Source: Bog-756 sp963734435
Lineage (GTDB): Bacteria; Actinomycetota; Acidimicrobiia; Acidimicrobiales; RAAP-2
Direction of reading: 5' to 3'
DNA length: 64,000 nt
Assembly: GCA_963734435.1 (NCBI GenBank)
Contig: CAVTHA010000002.1
Coordinates: 124,001-188,000 of the forward strand
A program made the translations under genes and the position numbers. Each line of letters starts with the position of its first letter. The stretch's first letter is position 1. The notes under the pieces were generated by a model that ran no database searches, was not told where the DNA came from, and saw only the letters and a program-made list of their open reading frames with translations. Below, piece by piece: positions 16,190 through 25,161 of the stretch.

Positions 16190-17725
16190 TCAGTTCACCT
16201 GACGGTCACGACCTTCCCAGTAGGGAGCGCGCAGCCTGAACTTCTGGAGCTTCCCGGTCGCCGTCCTCGGCAGCTGGTCGCGGAACTCGACCTGTTTGGG
16301 GCACTTGTACCCGGCCAGCGTCCGCCGGCAGTGGTCGGTCACGACCTGTTCGCTCAGCCGCCTGCCCTCGGTCGGGACCACCAGGGCCACGACCATCTCC
16401 CCCCAGGTGTCGTCCGGGATGCCGATCACCGCCACCTCGGCCACACCCTCCAGCGAGAAGATGGCGTCCTCGACCTCGATGGAGGAGATGTTCTCCCCTC
16501 CGGAGATGATGACGTCCTTCCTCCGGTCGAGGATGCTCAGATGGCCCTCGTCGTCGACGGTGCCGCCGTCACCCGTATGGAACCACCCGTCGGCCAGAGC
16601 CGCGTCGGTCTCGTCGGGCTGGTGCCAGTAACCCTCCATCACCGTATTGCTGCGGGCCAGCACCTCACCGTTCCCGTCGACCCGGAGCTCGGTCCCGACC
16701 GCCGGCGCCCCGGCCCGCATCATCTTGCGGGCCCGAACGGCTGCGGGATGGTCGTCCCACTCGGAGCGACGGCGGTTGACGGTGAGCAGGGGTGAGGTCT
16801 CGGTCAATCCGTAGATCTGGAGGAACTCCCATTCGAGCTCGGACTCGATCCGCTCGATGGTGCGGCTGGGGGGCGGGGCGCCGGCCACCACCACCCGGGT
16901 CCGGCTCCGGCCGGGTACCGGTCCGTCCCAGTCGGGCAGGGCGTCGAGCACCGCGTTGACCACCGCCGGAGCTGCGCACACCAGGCTCACGCGGTGCCGT
17001 TCGACCCGGCGGAGGATCTCGGCGCCGTCGACCTTGCGCAGCGCCACCTGTGGGCATCCCATGGCCGTCGTCGCCCAGGGCATGCCCCAGCCGTTGGCAT
17101 GGAACATGGGAAGGGTGTGGAGGTAGGAGTCGCGGTCGGAGACCTGGACGTGCCAGCCGAACACCGTGGCATTGATCCAGCAATTGCGATGGGTGAGCTG
17201 GACGCCCTTCGGCCGGGCGGTGGTGCCCGAGGTGTAATTGATGGTGGCGGTGGCGTTCTCGTCTGCCGCCCATGCCCGGGGCTCGCCGTCACCGGGGAAC
17301 AGCGTCTCGTCGGAATCGGCCCCCAGCACGAAACGGTGGGGCGCCACCACGGAGGCCAGGTCGTCATCGAGCTCCGGGTCGACCAAGAGGACCGACGCGC
17401 CCGCGTGCTCGGCGATGTACTCGACCTCGGCGGGGGCGAGGCGGAAGTTGATCGGGACGAGGATCCGACCCCACCCGCACACGCCGTAGAACGAGGTCAA
17501 CAAGCGCGAGCTGTTGTGGGAGACGATCGCCACCCGTTCGCCCGGTCCGACGCCGAGCCGGTCGAGCCCGGCCGCCTGGGCACGCGCCCGGGCGGCCAAC
17601 TGGGTGAAGGTGAGATCACCCCAGGGCGTGGCCGGCTGATCGGGCTCGTCGATCAGGCCGACCCGGTCCGGATAGGCCACCGCCGCCCGGTCGAGGAAGT
17701 CGCGGACGTTGAACTGGACGATCAT
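16190..17725 (-). CDS. Acyl-CoA synthetase (AMP-forming), long/medium-chain fatty acid type
   Basis: 511 residues from the ATG at 17725, chosen because GGAGGGGAA precedes it and the frame further upstream looks non-coding. ANL-superfamily motifs are intact: ATINYTSGTTARPKGVQLTH (A3/P-loop), PMFHANGWGMPW, EFLQIYGLTETSPLLTVN (A5), DGWFHTGDGG (A7), ILDRRKDVIISGGENISSIE (A8) and the catalytic Lys in PRTATGKLQKF (A10). This pattern is of FadD/AlkK-type fatty-acyl-CoA ligases, which activate a carboxylic acid as acyl-AMP and then acyl-CoA. It is divergent from the 2-hydroxyacid dehydrogenase gene at 17818. Confidence 0.9.
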   Translation of the reverse strand: MIVQFNVRDFLDRAAVAYPDRVGLIDEPDQPATPWGDLTFTQLAARARAQAAGLDRLGVGPGERVAIVSHNSSRLLTSFYGVCGWGRILVPINFRLAPAEVEYIAEHAGASVLLVDPELDDDLASVVAPHRFVLGADSDETLFPGDGEPRAWAADENATATINYTSGTTARPKGVQLTHRNCWINATVFGWHVQVSDRDSYLHTLPMFHANGWGMPWATTAMGCPQVALRKVDGAEILRRVERHRVSLVCAAPAVVNAVLDALPDWDGPVPGRSRTRVVVAGAPPPSRTIERIESELEWEFLQIYGLTETSPLLTVNRRRSEWDDHPAAVRARKMMRAGAPAVGTELRVDGNGEVLARSNTVMEGYWHQPDETDAALADGWFHTGDGGTVDDEGHLSILDRRKDVIISGGENISSIEVEDAIFSLEGVAEVAVIGIPDDTWGEMVVALVVPTEGRRLSEQVVTDHCRRTLAGYKCPKQVEFRDQLPRTATGKLQKFRLRAPYWEGRDRQVN

Positions 17726-17817
17726 GAGCTTCCCCTCCGGATCCCAAGGTGCCGGCCCATTGTGGAGCAAATCACGGGCCGAGGTGGCCGTGGCCCGCCG
17801 TCGATAGTGTGCCCGGA

Positions 17818-18734
17818 ATGATCCCCCGTGTGGCCGTCGGACCCAGCCCGCGTCGTTCGCCACCCAGGCCGTCGACGACGGTGGTGGTTCGGTCGTCGAG
17901 CTCACCGAGGACCCGGACGCCCTGGTCTGGCTGGACAGCCACCATCCCGAGGCACTGGCCGACGCTCTGGCGGGGGCCCCGGGGGTCCGCTGGGTGCAGT
18001 TGCCCATGGCCGGCGTCGAGCGCATGGTCGGGCACGGGCTGCTCGACCAGGCACACGTGTGGACCTGTGCCAAGGGCGCCTACGGCGAGCCGGTGGCAGA
18101 GCACGCTCTCACCCTCGTGCTCGCCGGCCTCCGTCGCCTCCACGAGCGGATCGGAGCCCGGTCGTGGGGAACGCCGGCCGGCGACAGCCTCTACGGCCAA
18201 CCGGTGACCATCCTCGGGGGCGGCGGCATCACCGGAGCGCTGCTCGGGTTGCTCACCCCGTTCCGGGCCGAGGTCACCGTGGTGCGCCGCCGGGCCGATC
18301 CGGTGGCCGGTGCCTCGTCCACCGTTCCGGTCTCGGCCCTCCACGACGTCCTGCCCGGCTCGCTGGTGGTGGTGCTCGCCCTCGCCCTCACCCCGGAGAC
18401 CCGGGGCATCATCTCGGCACCCGAGCTGGCGCTGATGGGCGAGCGTGCCTGGCTGGTGAACGTCGCCCGCGGCTCCCATGTCGACACCGACGCCCTCGTC
18501 GACGCCCTCAGCCATGACTCCATCGCCGGGGCGGCGCTCGACGTGACCGACCCCGAGCCGCTCCCGGACGGCCATCCGCTCTGGGACCGGCCCAACTGCA
18601 TCATCACCCCCCATACGGCCGATACCGTCGAGATGGTGCTGCCCGCGCTGGCCGAGCGGATCCGGGTGAACGTCGAGCGGTTCGGTTCCGGCCGTCCGCT
18701 GGTCGGTCGGGTCGATCCCGATCTCGGTTACTGA
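17818..18734 (+). CDS. D-isomer-specific 2-hydroxyacid dehydrogenase family protein (frameshift near the N-terminus)
   Basis: The NAD-binding half is clear: PVTILGGGGITGALLGLLTP (Rossmann turn), the Arg-containing segment WLVNVARGSHVDTDALVDAL, ALDVTDPEPLPDGHPLW with the catalytic Glu and CIITPHTAD with the catalytic His. The protein starts at the ATG at 17818 (MIPRVAVGPS) and, after a one-base shift near 17850, continues as FATQAVDDGGGSVVEL; this gives about 305 residues, normal for the family. The substrate is unknown; the short catalytic domain resembles glyoxylate/hydroxypyruvate-reductase-like actinobacterial proteins. Confidence 0.8.
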
Positions 18735-18855
18735 GGCCCGACGGCGGCGTTTCCGAGGGCGCCGACCGAGCCCGCCGCTCGGTCACCACCCTGGCAACGA
18801 CCAGGCCGAGGGGGGTGTGTCGGAAGGTGTCACAGCCGTCAGTGATCATGTGGGC

Positions 18856-19170
18856 ATGGAACAGACGGTCGTCCCACCCACGCCAGGAGGTCCACCCGTG
18901 TCGCCACTGCCCGTCCCGCCGGCTGTGCCGGTCTCCACGCCATCCGTCCGTTCGGACCAGACCGCAAGGTCGGGTGACTCGCTGACCATCGACTGCGCCG
19001 ACTGTCGCCATCGCCGAACCCCGGTCTGTGACGACTGCGTGGTCTCTTTCATCGTCGGCCGGCAACCGGGCGACGCCGTCGTGGTCGATGCCGAGGAGGC
19101 CCGGGCGGTGCGCCTGTTGGAGCAGGCCGGCTTGGTGCCCGGCGTACGCCACTCGAGACGGGTGGGCTGA
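18856..19170 (+). CDS. Small Cys-rich protein with paired CxxC motifs
   Basis: 104 residues. A Pro-rich low-complexity N-terminus is followed by DCADCRHRRTPVCDDCVVSF, in which two Cys-x-x-Cys pairs are separated by eight residues, and then a short domain with VVVDAEEARAVRLLEQAGLV. The spacing suggests a compact zinc (or other metal) site. Similar short 'CxxC...VCDDCVV' proteins occur in many actinobacteria without known function. It lies immediately upstream of queG in the same direction. Confidence 0.6.
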   Translation: MEQTVVPPTPGGPPVSPLPVPPAVPVSTPSVRSDQTARSGDSLTIDCADCRHRRTPVCDDCVVSFIVGRQPGDAVVVDAEEARAVRLLEQAGLVPGVRHSRRVG

Positions 19171-19236
19171 CCGACTCCCAGGGGGCGGCTCGGCCGGGGG
19201 AGGACCCCGCTCGGCGCTCTTCGGGCTGGCCTCGCC

Positions 19237-20406
19237 GTGCCACCATGGAGCGTGTCCCGATCCCGAACGCCCATGGCCGGCCCCGTTCGGTCCGAGACCG
19301 AAGCGGGTTCGGCCGAGCTAACCGCCGACCTGGTCGATCTCGGCCGGCGGTCGGGTCTCGCCGCCGTCGGCGTGGCGCAGGTCGAGGTGTTCTCGGATAC
19401 CCGCCAAGTCCTCATCCAGCGCAAGCGGCGGGGATTGGCGGCGGGGATGCAATTCACCTACCGAAACCCCGAGCGTTCGACCGACCCGGCCCGCATCCTC
19501 ACCGGGGCCCGGGCGCTCGTGGTCGGCGCGTTGGCCTACGGCGACGGCCCCCGCCCCGTCGAGGCGTCGACCCCGCCCGGGGTGTCCGGCGGCTCCGGCC
19601 CGCCCCGCCCGCAGGGCCGGGTGGCCCGCTACGCCCGTCACGACCACTATGCCCGGCTGAGAGACGCGCTCGGGGAGGTGGCCGGACACCTCGAGTCGCT
19701 CGGGTGGCGAGCCACGGTGGTGTGCGACGACAACGCACTGGTCGACCGGGCGGCGGCCCACCGGGCCGGCCTCGGCTGGTACGGCAAGAACTCCCTCTTC
19801 TTCCTCGACGGGGTGGGTTCGTGGTCCGTCCTCGGCTCCGTGGCCACCGACGCCCCGCTGCGGCCAAGCGCGCCAGGCCGGCAACCGCACGCCCGCGGGT
19901 GCGGGACGTGTGCCCGCTGTCGGACCGCCTGCCCGACCGGCGCCCTGTCCGAGCCGGGCGTGGTGGATGCCCGTCGCTGTCTGGCCTGGTTGGTACAGGC
20001 ACCCGGGTCGTTTCCCGAGGAGTACCGGAGCGCGCTCGGCGACCGGATGTACGGCTGCGACGAGTGCCAGCAGGTCTGCCCCGTCAACCGGCTCGCCGAG
20101 CGTAGCCAAACCCCGGCGCCGTCCGAGTCCGACGGCACGGGGTCCGTCGACCTCCTGACGTTGCTGGCGTCGTCCGACGACGACCTGATGGCGGCGCACG
20201 GCCGTTGGTACGTCGCCCACCGCGACCCTCGCTACCTGCGGCGCAATGCGCTCGTCGTGCTGGGCAACATCGGTGACGGCCGCGATCCGTCCACCGAGGC
20301 GACGTTGCGGCACTGGCTCGACGCCGACGACGCCATGCTCGCCGAGCACGCCCGGTGGGCCGCCCACGCTCTCGGCCGGGCCGATCTGGTGGAACGGGCC
20401 AGGTGA
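19237..20406 (+). CDS. queG: Epoxyqueuosine reductase
   Basis: About 389 residues, normal for QueG, which performs the cobalamin-dependent last step of queuosine synthesis on tRNA. Visible: GLAAGMQFTYRNPERSTDPA, the reductase core ARYARHDHYARLRDAL and GWYGKNSLFFLDGVGSWSVLG, two [4Fe-4S] clusters formed by CGTCARCRTACPTGAL and CDECQQVCPVN, and a C-terminal HEAT-like region (DPRYLRRNALVVLGNIGDGR) used for tRNA binding. GTG at 19237 was taken as the start; ATG at 19273 is an alternative. Its stop overlaps the GTG of the glycosyltransferase gene (GTGA). Confidence 0.9.
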   Translation: MPPWSVSRSRTPMAGPVRSETEAGSAELTADLVDLGRRSGLAAVGVAQVEVFSDTRQVLIQRKRRGLAAGMQFTYRNPERSTDPARILTGARALVVGALAYGDGPRPVEASTPPGVSGGSGPPRPQGRVARYARHDHYARLRDALGEVAGHLESLGWRATVVCDDNALVDRAAAHRAGLGWYGKNSLFFLDGVGSWSVLGSVATDAPLRPSAPGRQPHARGCGTCARCRTACPTGALSEPGVVDARRCLAWLVQAPGSFPEEYRSALGDRMYGCDECQQVCPVNRLAERSQTPAPSESDGTGSVDLLTLLASSDDDLMAAHGRWYVAHRDPRYLRRNALVVLGNIGDGRDPSTEATLRHWLDADDAMLAEHARWAAHALGRADLVERAR

Positions 20407-21545
20407 CCCATCTGCTGGTGACCAACGACTTCCCGCCCAAGGTCGGTGGGATCCAGGCCTACCTATGGGAGCTCTGGCGTCGTCTCGACCCCGCCACCTA
20501 CGCCGTGCTCACCGCCCGCTCCCACCCGGACGCGCCGGCATTCGACCGCCAACAGGCCGTCCGGGACATCCGTATCGAGCGGGTCCCGGGCCGGGTGCTC
20601 GCTCCCACCCCCAACCTGGTCCGCCGCATCCGGGAGTCGGCTCGGCGCACCGGTGCCGACCTCGTCCTGATCGACCCGGTCTTCCCGCTCGGTGTCGTCG
20701 GGCCGCAACTGGGCCTGCCCTACGGGGTGGTGCTCCACGGGGCCGAGGTAGCCGTCCCCGGCCGGTTGCCGGGGACCCGCCGGGTCGTCGCCCGGGTGTT
20801 GCGCCACAGCTCGCTGGTGGTGTCCGCCGGCGGCTATCCGGCCGCCGAGGCGGCGCGTGCCCTGCGGCGGGCGGCGATGCCGCCGGTCGTCGAGGTCCCG
20901 CCGGGCGTGGACCTCGACCGGTTCCGGCCCCTTACGACGGCGGAGCGGGCCGCGGCCCGGGCCGAGCTCGGGCTGCCGGTCGAGGGACCGCTCGTCGTCA
21001 GTGTGAGCCGCCTCGTGCCGCGCAAGGGGATGGACGTGCTCATCGACGCCGCCGTGCGCTTGCGTGCGGACCTGCCCGACCTCACGGTGGCCATTGCCGG
21101 CCGCGGCCGGGACTGGGACCGTCTGTCCGGGAGGGTGGCTGAGCACGCGGCTCCGGTGCGCCTGCTCGGTGGGGTGCCCGATGCCGACCTGCCACGTCTG
21201 GTCGGGGCGGCCGACGTCTTCGCCATGTTGTGTCGCAATCGCTGGCTCGGGCTCGAACAGGAGGGATTCGGCATCGTCTTCGTCGAAGCCGCCGCAGCCG
21301 GCATCCCCCAGGTTGCCGGGGCCTCGGGTGGCGCGTGGGAAGCGGTCGAACACGAACGCACCGGTCTGGTCGTGCGCCGCCCGGCCGATGCGGGCGCCGC
21401 GGCCCGCTCGATCGGGCGGCTGCTCCACGACGAGGAGCTCAGATCGAAGATGGGCGCAGCCGCCCGCCGTCGAGCCGAGGCATCCTTCGACTATGACAGA
21501 CTCGCTCCTAGGCTGGCCTCGGCCTTGGCCGACATGGGAGGCTGA
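20403..21545 (+). CDS. GT4-family glycosyltransferase, PimB-like (phosphatidylinositol mannoside)
   Basis: 380 residues, GT-B fold. The opening VTHLLVTNDFPPKVGGIQAY and the donor-binding part PLVVSVSRLVPRKGMDVLID, GGVPDADLPRLVGAADVFAM, EQEGFGIVFVEAAAAG and PQVAGASGGAWEAV match the GDP-mannose-dependent PimB' family, which adds the second mannose to phosphatidylinositol mannosides in actinobacteria. It starts inside the queG stop. It is followed by an SRPBCC protein and an LLM-type oxidoreductase in the same direction, probably one operon. Confidence 0.85.
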   Translation: MTHLLVTNDFPPKVGGIQAYLWELWRRLDPATYAVLTARSHPDAPAFDRQQAVRDIRIERVPGRVLAPTPNLVRRIRESARRTGADLVLIDPVFPLGVVGPQLGLPYGVVLHGAEVAVPGRLPGTRRVVARVLRHSSLVVSAGGYPAAEAARALRRAAMPPVVEVPPGVDLDRFRPLTTAERAAARAELGLPVEGPLVVSVSRLVPRKGMDVLIDAAVRLRADLPDLTVAIAGRGRDWDRLSGRVAEHAAPVRLLGGVPDADLPRLVGAADVFAMLCRNRWLGLEQEGFGIVFVEAAAAGIPQVAGASGGAWEAVEHERTGLVVRRPADAGAAARSIGRLLHDEELRSKMGAAARRRAEASFDYDRLAPRLASALADMGG

Positions 21546-21591
21546 AGGTTCTGCCCGACCAGTACCGGCGAATTGATGAGGAGGCCCCATC

Positions 21592-22035
21592 GTGGCGGAA
21601 CAAGCCACTGAGCGTATGGTGGTTGCGGCCACGCCGGCACGGTGCTTCGAGGTCAGCTCCGACATCGGTGCCTACCCGCAATGGGCGGCGGACATCAAGG
21701 AAGTCACCATCGACGAGCGTGACGAGCAGGGCCGACCCGAGCTGGTCACCTTCCGGGCGGCGGCCTTCGGCCGAAGCACCAGCTACACCCTGGCCTACGA
21801 CTACAGCGAGTCGCCCAAGGTGCTCTCATGGGTTCAGACCCGGGGCGACATCACCTCCAAGCTCGACGGTCGCTACGTCTTCGAGCCCAATGGCGACGGC
21901 GGAACCGAGGTCACCTATCACCTCGAAGTCGAGATGAAGGTGCCGCTGCCCGGGTTCATCAAGATGCGGGCCCAGAGCCGCATCATGTCGATCGCCCTGC
22001 GCGAGCTCAAAGCCCGGGTCGAATCGACGGCGTGA
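21592..22035 (+). CDS. SRPBCC (START-like) family protein
   Basis: 147 residues with the START/polyketide-cyclase-like layout: an N-terminal beta strand and helix (MVVAATPARCFEVSSDIGAY), PQWAADIKEV, a series of strands (SKLDGRYVFEPNGDGGTEVT) and a long C-terminal helix (SIALRELKARVES). Members bind hydrophobic ligands such as lipids. A good ribosome binding site (GAGGAGG) precedes the GTG. Its position between a PimB-like mannosyltransferase and an LLM flavoprotein is common in actinobacteria and suggests a lipid-related role. The stop overlaps the next start. Confidence 0.8.
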   Translation: MAEQATERMVVAATPARCFEVSSDIGAYPQWAADIKEVTIDERDEQGRPELVTFRAAAFGRSTSYTLAYDYSESPKVLSWVQTRGDITSKLDGRYVFEPNGDGGTEVTYHLEVEMKVPLPGFIKMRAQSRIMSIALRELKARVESTA

Positions 22036-22766
22036 ACCCAGTGGACCCGGTCACCGGCACCGGTGGCATGAGGGTCGGCGTCACCCTTCCCCAGTTCCGC
22101 GACGAGGCGGGCACGGCGCTCGGCGCCGCCCGCCGGGCCGAGCACCTGGGGCTCGACGGTGTCTTCTGCTTCGACCATCTCTGGCCCTTGGGCCAACCCG
22201 ATCGACCGGCCCTCTCGTCGGGCCCGTTGCTCGGAGCGGTGGCCGCTTCCACCACCTCCATCGCCCTCGGCTCGCTGGTGGCCCGCATCGGCCTGCTGCC
22301 CGACGACGTGCTGGTCTCGGTGATCACCAGCCTCTCGACCATCAGCAGGGGGCGTTTCATCGCCGGCGTCGGTACGGGCGACAACCTGAGCCGCGCCGAA
22401 AACCTGGCCTTCGGCCTCCCCTTCGAGCCGGCCGACGAGCGACGGGCCCGGGTGGCGTCCGTGGCCGCCGCGGCCCGCCGGGCCGGTGTCCCGGTCTGGA
22501 TCGGCGGCGGGGTTCCGAAGACGGTGGAAGTGGCCCGCCAGGTGGGGGTGGCCGTCAACCTCTGGGAGGTCGAGCCGGTCCAAGTGGCCGAGCTCACCGC
22601 GGTGGGAATGGAGGTGACCTGGGGTGGGCCCCTGGGCGGGACGGTGAAGGAGGTCGCCGAACGGTTGGGCGAGCTGGCCGCGGCCGGTGCCACCTGGACC
22701 GTGTGCGCCTGGCCCGAGTCGCTCGACGCGGTCGCCGAGGCGGCCACGCTGGCGCGCGCCTCCTGA
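22032..22766 (+). CDS. LLM-class flavin-dependent oxidoreductase
   Basis: About 244 residues, shorter than usual luciferase-like monooxygenases (300-350). The N-terminal beta strand MRVGVTLPQF, the segment EHLGLDGVFCFDHLW, IALGSLVARIGLLPDDVLVS and SRGRFIAGVGTGDN are typical of the F420- or FMN-dependent TIM-barrel family. The GTG at 22032 overlaps the preceding stop; ATG at 22068 is an alternative start. The C-terminal part is short and may lack one of the insertion regions. Substrate unknown. Confidence 0.8.
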   Translation: MNPVDPVTGTGGMRVGVTLPQFRDEAGTALGAARRAEHLGLDGVFCFDHLWPLGQPDRPALSSGPLLGAVAASTTSIALGSLVARIGLLPDDVLVSVITSLSTISRGRFIAGVGTGDNLSRAENLAFGLPFEPADERRARVASVAAAARRAGVPVWIGGGVPKTVEVARQVGVAVNLWEVEPVQVAELTAVGMEVTWGGPLGGTVKEVAERLGELAAAGATWTVCAWPESLDAVAEAATLARAS

Positions 22767-22850
22767 CCGACCCCCAGGTGGCGCCGGACCGCCGTGGTCG
22801 CTCGCCACTGATGTCCGGGTGCGTCGGCCCCCCCGCACTAACCTCGTCTC

Positions 22851-24053
22851 ATGGAGTTCCGACGGATCAACGGTCTGCCGCCCTACGTCTTCGGCACCAT
22901 CAACGACCTGAAGGCCGCAGCCCGCCGCGAGGGCCGGGATGTCATCGACCTCGGCTTTGGCAACCCGGACCTTCCCTCCCCGGACGTGGCTGTCGAGAAG
23001 TTGGCCGAGGCCGTCCACAACCCGCGGAACCATCGGTATTCGGCCAGCCGCGGCATCCCGAAGATCCGTCAGGCCGTCTGCAACCTCTACCTGCGCAAGT
23101 TCGAGGTCGAATTGGACCCCGACTCCGAGGTGGTGACGACCATCGGCGCCAAGGAAGGCCTCTCGCATCTGATGTGGGTGCTGGTCGGCCCGGGTGATAC
23201 CGCCCTGGTGCCCGCCCCCTCGTATCCCATCCATATCTACGCGCCGCTGTTCGCCGGCGCCGACGTGCGCAACGTCCGCCTGGACGCCCCCGGCTCGGCC
23301 GACAGCGGCAGCCCGGGCGAGGCGTTCTTCGGCAACCTCATGGAGGCATGGGAGTCGGCCTGGCCCAAGCCGCGTGTGGTCGTGCTCTCGTTCCCGCACA
23401 ATCCCACCACCGAATGCGTGGACCTCGCCTGGATGGCCCGGCTCGTGGAGTTCGCCCGCGAGCGCGAGATTGTGCTGGTCCACGATTTCGCCTATGCCGA
23501 CATCGCCTTCGACGGCTATACGCCGCCGTCGATTCTCCAGGTGCCAGGAGCGAAGGACGTGGCCGTCGAGCTCTACACCATGACTAAGTCCTTCTCCATG
23601 GCTGGATGGCGGGTGGGGTTCCTCGTGGGCAACGCCGCCATCGTGCAGGCCTTGACCAAGCTCAAGAGCTATCTCGACTACGGCACCTTCCAGCCGATCC
23701 AGATCGCCGCCATCGTGGCCATGAACGAGGCTCCCGACTACCCGAAGCTGATCAACGAGTGCTACCAGGCGCGCCGGGACGCCCTGTGCGAGGGCCTCAA
23801 CCGCATTGGCTGGGAGATCACCCCGCCCCGGGGGACCATGTTCGTCTGGGCCCCCGTTCCCGAGCCCTACCGGGAAATGGGATCGCTCGAATTCTCCAAG
23901 TTCCTGGTCAACGAGGCCGACGTCGCCACCTCGCCCGGCGTCGGGTTCGGGCCCGGAGGTGACGACCACGTTCGGTTCGCCCTCATCGAGAACGAGCAGC
24001 GAATCGGCCAAGGCGTGCGCAGTCTGCGGAAGGCCCTGGTCAAGCTGCGCTGA
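22851..24053 (+). CDS. Class I/II aminotransferase, AlaC-like
   Basis: 400 residues. PLP fold type I features: DVIDLGFGNPDLPSPD, YSASRGIPKIRQAV, VVTTIGAKEGLSHLMWVL, LVPAPSYPIHIYAP, VVLSFPHNPTTECVD, the Tyr-containing VLVHDFAYADIAFDG and the cofactor Lys in ELYTMTKSFSMAGWRVGFLV. The sequence pattern matches the alanine-synthesising AlaC and related LL-diaminopimelate-like transaminases, which move amino groups between glutamate and pyruvate. It has its own upstream gap of 84 bases and is convergent with the SMP-30 gene. Confidence 0.85.
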   Translation: MEFRRINGLPPYVFGTINDLKAAARREGRDVIDLGFGNPDLPSPDVAVEKLAEAVHNPRNHRYSASRGIPKIRQAVCNLYLRKFEVELDPDSEVVTTIGAKEGLSHLMWVLVGPGDTALVPAPSYPIHIYAPLFAGADVRNVRLDAPGSADSGSPGEAFFGNLMEAWESAWPKPRVVVLSFPHNPTTECVDLAWMARLVEFAREREIVLVHDFAYADIAFDGYTPPSILQVPGAKDVAVELYTMTKSFSMAGWRVGFLVGNAAIVQALTKLKSYLDYGTFQPIQIAAIVAMNEAPDYPKLINECYQARRDALCEGLNRIGWEITPPRGTMFVWAPVPEPYREMGSLEFSKFLVNEADVATSPGVGFGPGGDDHVRFALIENEQRIGQGVRSLRKALVKLR

Positions 24054-24086
24054 CGGGCTGCCCGGCTGCCGGCGGCACCGGTGTGC

Positions 24087-24983
24087 TCATGGCCACCCCG
24101 CCCCGCCCACCTCGACCCGGGCCTGCTCGATGCGGCCGGCACGGGACATGCTCGCCACCGACTCGGTGCTGGTGGGCGCGGTCATCATGTAGAGGGTGCG
24201 GCGGTCGGAACCGCCGAGCATGCACGCAAAGCAGGTCTGGCTGGTCCCTACCCGTCGCACGATCTCACCGCCTTCGGCCACCAGCAGGCACTCGGGTGAG
24301 ATGGCATTGGCCACCCACACCCGACCGTCGGCGTCGAGGCAGATGCCGTCGGGTGCGCACCAGGTGAGCGACGCCCACACCCGGCCGCCGGTCAGTTCGC
24401 CGTCGTCGCCGATATCGAAGGCGGTGAGCCGCCCGGCCAAGGTCTCGGCCATGATCATCATCTTCCCGTCAGGGGTGATCACCGTCCCGTTGGGGAACGA
24501 GAGGCCGTCCGCCGCCACGTGGGCCGAACCGTCAGGGTCGATGCGCACCACCGCGGTCGTCGGGGGTCCTGGCGGCTCCATCAGCGCCCACTCGCCCCGC
24601 TCTTCGATCACACCGTGCAGATCGAACCCGAAGTTGCCGACGTAGGCCCGCCCGGTGGCGTCGACGACCATGTCGTTGCCATAGAAGGTGGCGGTCGGAT
24701 TGAGATCGCCGTGGAAGGCCAGCGTTCCGTCCGGCTCGAGGCGGAGGACGGTGCGTGGCTTGCGGGCGACCACCAGCAGACGCCCGTCGGGCAACCAGCC
24801 GAGCCCGGCCGGCTCGCCCGGGACCTCGACCTCGACCCGGGCGTTTCCCGCCTCGTCGGCCGAGCACACCGCGCTGGAGTAGAAGTCCACATACCACAGT
24901 CGCCCGTCGTGCCATCGTGGGCACTCACCGAAGAAGAGCCCGTCGACGAACGGCCGGCTCTCGACCAGCTCCGCCTCGGTCAT
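24087..24983 (-). CDS. SMP-30/gluconolactonase-family protein
   Basis: 298 residues, a six-bladed beta-propeller hydrolase. Family marks are the opening LFFGECPRWHDGRLWYVDFY with the metal-ligand Glu, NDMVVDATGRAYVGNFGFDL with Asn and Asp ligands, FPNGTVITPDGKMMIMAETL and ISPECLLVAEGG. Members hydrolyse sugar lactones or related esters using a divalent metal. The N-terminal metal Glu and the Asn/Asp ligands are retained, so activity is likely, but the substrate is unknown. It is convergent with the aminotransferase gene. Confidence 0.85.
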   Translation of the reverse strand: MTEAELVESRPFVDGLFFGECPRWHDGRLWYVDFYSSAVCSADEAGNARVEVEVPGEPAGLGWLPDGRLLVVARKPRTVLRLEPDGTLAFHGDLNPTATFYGNDMVVDATGRAYVGNFGFDLHGVIEERGEWALMEPPGPPTTAVVRIDPDGSAHVAADGLSFPNGTVITPDGKMMIMAETLAGRLTAFDIGDDGELTGGRVWASLTWCAPDGICLDADGRVWVANAISPECLLVAEGGEIVRRVGTSQTCFACMLGGSDRRTLYMMTAPTSTESVASMSRAGRIEQARVEVGGAGWP

Positions 24984-25161
24984 GCCATTCTCCCCGTCGC
25001 CTCGCCTCGCCCCGGCCGGTTGCAGGCCGCCTCCGGTCCGACTGGGCTGGCCATTGGGTAGACGCTAGGGGTCGCCACGCGCCCGGTCAATCAGCCTCAG
25101 CCGGCGACCGTCGGCCTCGACCACCCTCGGACAGCCGATCGGCACTGGGGCGCGGCGCGGC

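Noticed and set aside
21918..24011. 697-codon open frame on the minus strand
   Set aside because: Opposite the LLM oxidoreductase and AlaC-like genes; low-complexity composition and no motif.
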